Shown in pieces: positions 32,218 to 39,517 of a stretch of DNA of 46,743 nucleotides. The position numbers were made by a program, and so were the translations under genes. The notes under the pieces are model-generated. The model was not told where the DNA came from and did no database searches. It saw only the letters and a program-made list of their open reading frames with translations. Numbering within the stretch: position 1 is the first letter of the stretch; each line of letters starts with the position of its first letter. Source of the DNA: Bacteroidales bacterium (lineage in GTDB: Bacteria > Bacteroidota > Bacteroidia > Bacteroidales > JAIPAP01); the NCBI GenBank assembly GCA_021740045.1, contig JAIPAP010000014.1:1-46743 (forward strand), read 5' to 3'.

Positions 32218-32438
32218 AGATTCTAAAGATTTGTTTTAAGGATCTGGTTTTTAGGATTATTTATTTTAACTCGCTCTTTTAATGTGATAAATCGCCTTAG
32301 GAAGGTGGATAAAATGTCGGTACACCCTGGGATTTTTCGTCCGTTCTGCATTTTTGGTCGCACTCCTAAGTAGTTGATTTAAATAGTTTTAGATGCTTTT
32401 TACATCCATTTATTCAATGCAAAATTAAAAGAAAAATT

Positions 32439-32472
32439 GAAAGAGGCTATATTTTACAGTGCAGCCTCTTTC
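32439..32472 (-). terminator. terminator-like hairpin
   Basis: gaaagaggct ... agcctctttc downstream of the C40 peptidase gene. Confidence 0.6.
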
Positions 32473-32502
32473 TCAGCAAGAAAGATAGTTGTTAAACGTA
32501 AA

Positions 32503-33282
32503 TTAAACTATCCGTTTTATCACCCTTAAATTATGGGTGTATTTTTTCAATTGCCGGTTATAAATACCCTGATGATCGATAAAGTCGATACGAACCTTGC
32601 CCGAGGCATGGATGATCTTATTATGACCGATATGCATACCGATATGAACGATCTTGCCCTCAGGGTTGTCGAAAAACAGCAGATCGCCTGCCCGGGCTTC
32701 TTCCACCAGGTTGATGGCTTCGCCCTGTTTCACCTGTTCTGATGCGTCGCGTTTAAGCATAATACCGGCCGTTTTGAAAAGTGCTTGCATATAACCCGAG
32801 CAGTCCATACCAAAAACTGTTTTGCCCCCCCATAAATAGCCGGCATTTAAAAAACCGAATGAGCGTTCAACCACTTCTTCGGTCTTGGCTTTCGATTTTA
32901 GGGGTTTGATTGCTCCTGTGCAGGTTAGCTTTTCATCGGGGAATTCAAAGGAATGATCCGTTGTGTTGCGGAGGATGCTCCCGGCAGGAAGATAGGTGTA
33001 ATAGCGGTTGTAGGCGTTCAGCACGGTGCTCACCGGGTCGATGGTGATCATGGCCGGTAGATGTTTAAGTTCATCAAATTGTGCCGGGGATATTATGGTG
33101 GCTTGTTTGCGATCGATCCATCCGGTATAGCTGTCATCCTGCATTTTGATCTCAAGCCAGTCCCTGAATTCCGAAATAACCTCAGCCAGCTCTCCAAAGA
33201 GCCACTGCGACGACATTTCAGCTTTTTCCGAAGGATCGGATCGAACAGGTACAATATTGAGTGAACATACCGCGTATTTCAT
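32503..33282 (-). CDS. C40 (NlpC/P60) family peptidase with SH3-like domains
   Basis: YLWGGKTVFGMDCSGYMQALFKTAGIMLKRDASEQ...GDLLFF...HIGMHIGHNKIIHASG. Confidence 0.9.
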   Translation of the reverse strand: MKYAVCSLNIVPVRSDPSEKAEMSSQWLFGELAEVISEFRDWLEIKMQDDSYTGWIDRKQATIISPAQFDELKHLPAMITIDPVSTVLNAYNRYYTYLPAGSILRNTTDHSFEFPDEKLTCTGAIKPLKSKAKTEEVVERSFGFLNAGYLWGGKTVFGMDCSGYMQALFKTAGIMLKRDASEQVKQGEAINLVEEARAGDLLFFDNPEGKIVHIGMHIGHNKIIHASGKVRIDFIDHQGIYNRQLKKYTHNLRVIKRIV

Positions 33283-33515
33283 GGTTAGCTTTCTGCTGTT
33301 ATTTATTTTCCTTGGCTTTCAGTTGTTTAAAATCGACCGGATTAGCATGGTTTTTGACTATCCGGTCGGTTGATTGTTTTTCCAAAGATGCATTTTATAG
33401 CGCATGTAAAAGGTATCTTTGGTTTATACGTGCAAGTTTAATTAAATATTTTGAAATTCAGATAAATCAGCATTCAAAGAATTGTTTCTATTTTAGCGAC
33501 ATCAATAAATAGCGG

Positions 33516-35585
33516 ATGAATAAACTTATTGTTTACATACGGAATAATTATTCCGAAATCTATAAGGGGTTTCTTTTCGTATTGATTACGGCACTACTGG
33601 TAACCATGTTTCCACGTGAGGGGAAATTTAAATACGAATTCCAAAAGGGTAAGCCATGGATGCATGAGGACCTTATAGCTCCTTTTAACTTTGCCATTCA
33701 AAAATCGAAAAAGGAACTAAAGGAAGAAATGGCTGCAGCGCTGGAGGATTTTAAACCCTACTTCACCTATCGCGATCAGATTTACCAGGAGCACTACAGT
33801 GATTTGATCAACGATTTTGAAGATAGTTGGCAAAATGCCTATGGTAAAGCCGATACCCTGCCAGAGTTTAAGCATTATAACCGCAAGGTGGCGGTTTCTA
33901 TTTTTGATACCCTGTTTTCAAGGGGAATCATCGAATTAAGCCCGGTAATCGAAAATAAACCCGATGATTACGAGGTGATGCAGATCCAGAATAAGGTGGC
34001 CGAAGAAAGGGAATTGGGCAGCTTTTTTACTATTTCGGAAGCCGACCGCTATATTCGGAATCGCTTGCAACAGGATTCGGTAAATTCATTGGTGTTGCTG
34101 CCCGTGCTGAAAAATTCACTGGAGCAAAATGTGATCTTCGATGCGGAAAAAACGCAGCGGGAAAAGGAAGCCGTTCTTGAAAAAATTTCACCCGTTAGAG
34201 GAATGGTTCAAAAGGGAGAACGGATCATTTCACGTGGTGAGCTGGTTACCCAGGAGAGATACCAAATTCTGCAATCGCTTCAAGAAGAATATAAGGAACA
34301 GGTGGGATCGCTTACCAATTATAATCTGATATTGCTGGGACAAATCATGCTGGTGGCATTTTCCATTATTGTGCTGGCCTTGTTCCTGTACTATTTTAAG
34401 CCTGATATTTATGAAGAAAACAAGAAGATCGTAATGATACTGATCACTATCTTCTTGTTGGTTTTTATTACCAGTTTGACCATGCGGTATAACGTAGACT
34501 TGATATACCTGGTGCCCATGTGTTTGGTGCCCATCATTATCAGGGTGTTTTTCGATACCCGGACGGCTTTGCTTGTACACCTGGTCACCATCATTATCAC
34601 CGGTTTCCTGGTGCCCAATAGCTTTGAGTTTGTTTTCCTGCAACTGATAGCAGGGATCATAACTATTATAAGCGTGGTTAAGATGCAAAAACGGGCCCAG
34701 TTCTTTCTCACTTCCGTATTGATCTTCATCACGTATTCGGCAATCCATATTGGTCTTTCACTCATACAGGGGGGAGGCCTTCAGGATTTGGATCCTATGA
34801 ATTTTGCCTTGTTTGGCGGAAGTGCCATCCTAACCTTGTTTTCCTATCCGCTCATCTTCATTTTCGAAAAAAGCTTTGGCTTTGTAACCGATGTAACCCT
34901 GATGGAGCTTTCCGATACCAACAGTAACCTGCTTCGCGAATTGGCCATGAAGGCGCCGGGTACCTTCCAGCACTCCATACAGGTGGCCAATATTGCCGAG
35001 GAGGCCATATACGAAATTGGCGGTAATGCCTTGCTTGTGCGTACAGGTGCGCTCTATCATGATATTGGTAAGATGGATCAGCCCATGTATTTTATCGAAA
35101 ATCAAAGTACAGGTGTAAATCCGCACGACGAGCTGACCTACGAAGAAAGTGCGCAAATAATAATCAGTCACGTAATTAAAGGGGTTGAAAAGGCTAAAAA
35201 GCGTAACCTGCCCGAGCAGCTGATTGATTTTATCAGAACGCATCACGGTACCACCAAGGCTTTTTATTTTTACAACAAACAACTTTCGGATTATCCGGAG
35301 GAGGAAGTTGATGTGAGAACCTTTACATATCACGGTCCCATCCCCTTTTCACGGGAAACAGCTGTGCTGATGATGGCCGATTCGGTCGAGGCTGCCTCCA
35401 GGAGCCTGAAAAGTCCTAACGAAGAAAACATCAGCAACCTGGTTGAAAATGTGATCAAGCGATTGGTCGATCTTGGCCAGTTCCAGAATTCCGATATCAC
35501 CATGCGCGACATCACCCGCGTGAAGAAAATTGTGAAGCATAAATTGATGAATATCTATCATCTTAGAATTGAGTATCCGGAGTAG
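33516..35585 (+). CDS. 7TM-HD / HDIG domain protein (PgpH/YqfF-like)
   Basis: Extracellular HDED-like region, 7 TM, GTFQHSIQVANIAEEA...LYHDIGKMDQPMYFIENQ. Confidence 0.9.
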   Translation: MNKLIVYIRNNYSEIYKGFLFVLITALLVTMFPREGKFKYEFQKGKPWMHEDLIAPFNFAIQKSKKELKEEMAAALEDFKPYFTYRDQIYQEHYSDLINDFEDSWQNAYGKADTLPEFKHYNRKVAVSIFDTLFSRGIIELSPVIENKPDDYEVMQIQNKVAEERELGSFFTISEADRYIRNRLQQDSVNSLVLLPVLKNSLEQNVIFDAEKTQREKEAVLEKISPVRGMVQKGERIISRGELVTQERYQILQSLQEEYKEQVGSLTNYNLILLGQIMLVAFSIIVLALFLYYFKPDIYEENKKIVMILITIFLLVFITSLTMRYNVDLIYLVPMCLVPIIIRVFFDTRTALLVHLVTIIITGFLVPNSFEFVFLQLIAGIITIISVVKMQKRAQFFLTSVLIFITYSAIHIGLSLIQGGGLQDLDPMNFALFGGSAILTLFSYPLIFIFEKSFGFVTDVTLMELSDTNSNLLRELAMKAPGTFQHSIQVANIAEEAIYEIGGNALLVRTGALYHDIGKMDQPMYFIENQSTGVNPHDELTYEESAQIIISHVIKGVEKAKKRNLPEQLIDFIRTHHGTTKAFYFYNKQLSDYPEEEVDVRTFTYHGPIPFSRETAVLMMADSVEAASRSLKSPNEENISNLVENVIKRLVDLGQFQNSDITMRDITRVKKIVKHKLMNIYHLRIEYPE

Positions 35586-35590
35586 GGAGA

Positions 35591-35638
35591 GACGTTGTGA
35601 CTGAGAGACTAAGAGAGCAGAGATAGAAGAGAAGGAGT
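35591..35638 (+). repeat. degenerate octamer array (GACTGAGA-type)
   Basis: gacgttgt gactgaga gactaaga gagcagag atagaaga gaaggagt, 5 nt after stop of 33516..35585. Confidence 0.6.
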
Positions 35639-35809
35639 GATGGGCAATGAGGTTTGAGGAGGGATTGGAGAATTTTTGGAGTGAAGTTTAAACATAGTTA
35701 TCGGGTCTGTTGGGTTTGTTCCGGGTTTGTTGAGACTGTTCAAAAAACTGTGGGGGATTGTTCAAAAAACTGTGGATTTTTTATCTGGGATTGTTTAAAA
35801 ACCGATTTT

Positions 35810-36181
35810 ATGAAAATTCGTTCCCACAAAGAACTGGATAGCTATAAGTTAGCTTTTAATACTTCAATGGAAATCTTTCACCTAACAAAAGCGTTCCCAA
35901 AGGAAGAAATGTATTCATTAACAGATCAGATAAGGCGTTCATCCCGTTCAGTTTGTTCAAATTTAGCTGAAGCCTTTCGTAAAAGAAAGTATCCAAAGCA
36001 TTTTATTTCTAAATTATCTGACTCCGAAGGAGAAGCTGCTGAAACTCAAGTGTGGTTGGATTATGTTTTAGAATGTGAGTATATTCAAAAAGAAATACAT
36101 GCTGACTTATATCAGAAGTATGAATATATATTAGGGAAACTGGTCAATATGGCTCTACAACCTGAAAAATGGAGCTATTAA
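35810..36181 (+). CDS. four-helix-bundle protein, S23/IVP (23S rRNA intervening sequence) family
   Basis: MKIRSHKELDSYKLAFNTSMEIFHLTKAFPKEEMYSLTDQIRRSSRSVCSNLAEAFRKR...; internal ATG of ORF 35654. Confidence 0.88.
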   Translation: MKIRSHKELDSYKLAFNTSMEIFHLTKAFPKEEMYSLTDQIRRSSRSVCSNLAEAFRKRKYPKHFISKLSDSEGEAAETQVWLDYVLECEYIQKEIHADLYQKYEYILGKLVNMALQPEKWSY

Positions 36182-36270
36182 TTATGTGACTCGACTAATC
36201 AGGCTATCAATCTCTTAGTCTATAATCCTGCTTTTTGTTTGCTTTTGTGTAAACTTATTTCAGGACAAGA

Positions 36271-36318
36271 CACTCCGTCACTCAGTCCCTCCGTCCCTCA
36301 GTCTCTTCTTCACTTCGT
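36271..36318 (-). repeat. degenerate octamer array (ACTGAGGG/ACGGAGGG in gene sense)
   Basis: cactccgt cactcagt ccctccgt ccctcagt ctcttctt cacttcgt, abutting the WbqC stop codon. Confidence 0.75.
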
Positions 36319-36966
36319 CTAAAAAGGCTGACACTTTTTCAGGTAAGCTACCGCCTCCGGGCCGAGGTTGAACAGCAGATCGAGAATGCTGAGGTTGGAA
36401 AGAAAGCCGTGAGTGGGCTCGAAGACCTGGGTGTAATGCGGAAAGCGGATGTTTATCTTTTTCTGAGCCGTATTTAATTTTGGAGATATTTCTGCTCGCA
36501 GATCGAGCATATTTTCAGGTACTTTTTCAAAATGTTCTGTAAACTGAGGCTTGACATCAATTTCCAATGCTTCGAGTAGTGTGAATAGTATGTCGGTATT
36601 CAACTTTAAAAGATTTTCATAAGGCATTTCGAAAAACCTCATGATCTCATCCCGGTAAAACAATAAAAAGGGCGAAGCATTATAAGCCGATTCAATAGCC
36701 CGCAGGTGGTTTTTCTGCCAGTCTTCATCCTGGTAAACAATCTCAATGTCTTTGGTTTTGGTACGGTTGCCATAAACCTTGCGAACCGGAACCGTTAAAG
36801 GTAAAGCACCATTGCTTCCATAAATGTAGCAACGGTTGCGGTAGGTTTGCTTGGTATAGGTTTCTTCTTGTTCAATAAAGATGGCGGGGGCATGTATGAT
36901 ATGCACGAAATATTCGACAGGGGGAAAATAGGCTGTTGGTAGCAAGATCGGTTTGTTGTGGTTCAT
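36319..36966 (-). CDS. WbqC family protein
   Basis: LPTAYFPPVEYFVHI...ETYTKQTYRNRCYIYGSNGALPLTVPV... Confidence 0.88.
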   Translation of the reverse strand: MNHNKPILLPTAYFPPVEYFVHIIHAPAIFIEQEETYTKQTYRNRCYIYGSNGALPLTVPVRKVYGNRTKTKDIEIVYQDEDWQKNHLRAIESAYNASPFLLFYRDEIMRFFEMPYENLLKLNTDILFTLLEALEIDVKPQFTEHFEKVPENMLDLRAEISPKLNTAQKKINIRFPHYTQVFEPTHGFLSNLSILDLLFNLGPEAVAYLKKCQPF

Positions 36967-37001
36967 CCCGTTTTTTGCTACAAAGATAAGAAGGCTTAAA
37001 C

Positions 37002-37028
37002 AAAAACACCCCGGACGGATGCCCGGGG
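37002..37028 (-). terminator. terminator for thioredoxin genes
   Basis: ccccgg acggatgc ccgggg with T-run on minus strand side. Confidence 0.65.
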
Positions 37029-37070
37029 CGCTTGCTATATATTTGTGGTATTACTTTCGGTTAAACCATT

Positions 37071-37442
37071 TTATTGATCAGCTTCCTGCTTTTTACCCAG
37101 AAGAACCTCGTCAATGGCTTTCTTCATGGTGTCTTTTGGTAAGGCACCGGTAGCCATTTGTGGCTGGCCTTCTTTGGGGCAGAACAGCATCGATGGAATA
37201 CTACGGATACCAAAGGCTGCAGCCAGTTCCTGCTGGTCTTCGGTGTCGATCTTATAAATATTGATCTTGCCTTCATATTCTTTTTCCAACTCTTCCAAAA
37301 TGGGTGCTATCATCTTACAAGGCTGGCACCAGTCAGCATAAAAATCGATGATACAAGGCAGGTCACCTTCAAATTTCCAATCTTTATTTTGTTCGTAGTT
37401 AAATACTTTTTCTAAAAATGTCTCTTTGGTTAAATGTTCCAT
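37071..37442 (-). CDS. thioredoxin
   Basis: IDFYADWCQPCKMIAPILEELEKEYEGKINIYKID. Confidence 0.92.
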   Translation of the reverse strand: MEHLTKETFLEKVFNYEQNKDWKFEGDLPCIIDFYADWCQPCKMIAPILEELEKEYEGKINIYKIDTEDQQELAAAFGIRSIPSMLFCPKEGQPQMATGALPKDTMKKAIDEVLLGKKQEADQ

Positions 37443-37483
37443 TTCAATCTGCTTTTATTTAATTAAATTCAACTTAATTCCAA

Positions 37484-38011
37484 TTATTTTTCTTCGGATT
37501 TCTTACCCAACAAGAATTCATTCACAACTTTCTCAAATGTTTCCTTGGGCAGCGCTCCCTGGGTCATTTGGGGCTTACCTTCCATGGGTACGAACAATAC
37601 CGAAGGTATGCTTCTGATCCCGAATACCTGTGCGAGCTCCTGCTGCTTTTCGGTATCCACTTTATACACATTGATCTGGCCTTCGTACTCCTTGGCCAGG
37701 TCTTTCATAATTGGGGCTACCAAACGGCAAGGCTTACACCAGTCGGCATAAAAATCAACAATGCATGGCTTTTCACCTTCATAAACCCATTCTTTGGGAT
37801 TCTTTTCATAGTTAAACACCTTTTGCTTAAAGGTTTCAACGGTCAGGTGTACAGGTTTCGCGGAAGTTTCCGTTCCGTCGTCCGATGGGCTGCTAACAGC
37901 AACCGATTCCTTTTGATTGCCGTCATTATCGCTGTTGCCTTCGGCATTACCGCAGCCGATGAACACAACTAATGAAGCAAGTAATAATGTCAGTTTTTTC
38001 AAATTTTTCAT
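37484..38011 (-). CDS. thioredoxin-domain lipoprotein
   Basis: LLLASLVVFIGCGNAEG lipobox plus VDFYADWCKPCRLVAPIMKDL; track ORF start at 38038. Confidence 0.88.
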   Translation of the reverse strand: MKNLKKLTLLLASLVVFIGCGNAEGNSDNDGNQKESVAVSSPSDDGTETSAKPVHLTVETFKQKVFNYEKNPKEWVYEGEKPCIVDFYADWCKPCRLVAPIMKDLAKEYEGQINVYKVDTEKQQELAQVFGIRSIPSVLFVPMEGKPQMTQGALPKETFEKVVNEFLLGKKSEEK

Positions 38012-38108
38012 CTCGGGTACAGTGTGTTGTTTAAGCATTTCAATTAATTATCGCATGCAAATATATACTTATTGTAACATATAGCGTTTAAATATCACTT
38101 TTATTTTC

Positions 38109-38116
38109 TACTTTTG
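38109..38116 (+). promoter_or_regulatory. -7 box candidate (TACTTTTG)
   Basis: TAnnTTTG upstream of 38196 ORF. Confidence 0.35.
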
Positions 38117-38195
38117 CAAAAACAATGCCTGAAATATAACAACGGATAAATTGCAATGTTCAAGATATTGATAATCATGAAAAACAGCATTATGC

Positions 38196-38627
38196 ATGTT
38201 AAAGATATTTGACAGCATCGACATAAAGCAACTGGATCAGCCCTTCGACACCGAGGAGCAGTGCCTTGAGTTTTTGGCAGCTCAAAAGTGGACCGATGGC
38301 TTTGTGTGCCGAAACTGTGGACATACCAATTATTGCAAAGGAAAAACTCCTTATTCGCGGCGCTGCACCCGGTGTAAACATGAGGAATCGGCTACAGCCC
38401 ATACCATTTTCCATCGCTGCCGTATACCATTGACCAAGGCCTTTGAGCTGGCCTTTATGGTATGCGAGCAACCTGGCATTTCCTCCTATGAGATTTCACG
38501 CCGTATTGACATCCGCCAAATGACCTGCTGGAAATTCAAGCGCAAGATCATGGAGTGCCTGGAGCATCGCACCGACCTATCTTCTGCTGAGAAAAACCGG
38601 ATCAGTTCGCAGTTGGGGGAGGAGTAA
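38196..38627 (+). CDS. IS1595-type transposase zinc-ribbon domain protein, stand-alone (no DDE domain)
   Basis: CLEFLAAQKWTDGFVCRNCGHTNYCKGKTPYSRRCTRCKHEESATAHTIFHRCRIPLTKAFELAFMVCEQP...; stops at 143 aa. Confidence 0.8.
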   Translation: MLKIFDSIDIKQLDQPFDTEEQCLEFLAAQKWTDGFVCRNCGHTNYCKGKTPYSRRCTRCKHEESATAHTIFHRCRIPLTKAFELAFMVCEQPGISSYEISRRIDIRQMTCWKFKRKIMECLEHRTDLSSAEKNRISSQLGEE

Positions 38628-38628
38628 G

Positions 38629-38877
38629 CTCTGTCACCGCTACGCGGTTTTTGTCCCGCCTTACTGTATTATTCTACCATACTGCCATCGCTACGCGATT
38701 GGTTGTTGGATTTCAGTGGATTAAGGTGGCTTGAAAATTCAAAATTCTAAACTCCTCATTCTTAATTCAAAATTCAATCAGACCTGTCAACAAGGCTGAG
38801 AAGATTGAGGACGATTGGGCGAGATTGATAAAGATTGCCCGCCAATCATTCTCCTCCCAATGGCTATCAGGACTCCA
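38629..38877 (+). repeat. ~249 bp direct repeat, copy 1
   Basis: ctctgtcaccgctacgcggtttttgtcccgcc...ggactcca; copy 2 at offset +449. Confidence 0.95.
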
Positions 38878-38893
38878 TGCTGCAATCTGCAAT

Positions 38894-39028
38894 CAATGTC
38901 GTTTAGTTAAGTGAATTTTGTCATCTATATAAGTTTAACGTTGTCAGGAGCTTTGCACGCTGACAAGTCTGCCATACTGCTAACCTGTCAACGTCTATAG
39001 ACTTGACAGCGTTAACTAAACGACATTG
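38894..39028 (+). mobile_element. ~131-135 bp non-coding TIR (MITE-like) element, copy 1
   Basis: Perfect 17-bp inverted ends CAATGTCGTTTAGTTAA ... TTAACTAAACGACATTG; second copy at 45908. Confidence 0.75.
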
Positions 39029-39038
39029 AATCTGAAAT

Positions 39039-39065
39039 CTCCTCCCGAAGGCTATCGGGACTCCA
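39039..39065 (+). repeat. 27-bp motif ctcctcccgaaggctatcgggactcca (others at 38851..38877 and 39300..39326)
   Basis: Three near-identical copies with palindromic core. Confidence 0.85.
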
Positions 39066-39077
39066 ATCCAACCATGT

Positions 39078-39326
39078 CTCTGTCACCGCTACGCGGTTTT
39101 TGTCCCGCCTTGCTGTATTATTCTACCATACTGTCATCGCTACGCGATTGGTTGTTGGATTTCAGTGGATTAAGGTGGCTTGAAAATTCAAAATTCTAAA
39201 CTCCTCATTCTTAATTCTGAATTCAACAAGGTCTGTCAACAAGGCTACTAAGATTGAGGAAGATATGAATAGATTGATAAAGATTGCCCGCCAATCATTC
39301 TCCTCCCAATGGCTATCGGGACTCCA
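39078..39326 (+). repeat. ~249 bp direct repeat, copy 2
   Basis: Collinear with 38629..38877, no net indel. Confidence 0.95.
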
Positions 39327-39468
39327 ATCTCCACTCTCCACTCTCAAATCTCCATTCTCCAATCAAATTATCTCTTAGTTGGCCGGCCACCTTTCATACG
39401 GCGGGTAAATAGTCAGTAGCTCTGCAATGCTCTACACCCATATAAATCATCCAGGTTGCACGTACGTC

Positions 39469-39508
39469 TCTCCGTCCCTCAGTCCCTCAGTCCTTCAGTC
39501 TCTATGTC
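39469..39508 (-). repeat. octamer array (ACTGAGGG-type in gene sense)
   Basis: ctctccgt ccctcagt ccctcagt ccttcagt ctctatgt, 9 nt from stop of C10 peptidase. Confidence 0.75.
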
Positions 39509-39517
39509 CCAAGAGCC

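Noticed and set aside
34230-35333. Antisense ORFs over the 7TM-HD gene
   Set aside because: Shadow ORFs, low-complexity H/Q/N composition.
35654-35809. N-terminal extension of the S23 ORF (MRRDWRIFGVKF...)
   Set aside because: Covers repetitive non-coding sequence; S23 family starts at the ATG at 35810.
35810-36181. Diversity-generating retroelement (Avd-like gene)
   Set aside because: No reverse transcriptase or template/variable repeat in the window; S23/IVP is the simpler call.
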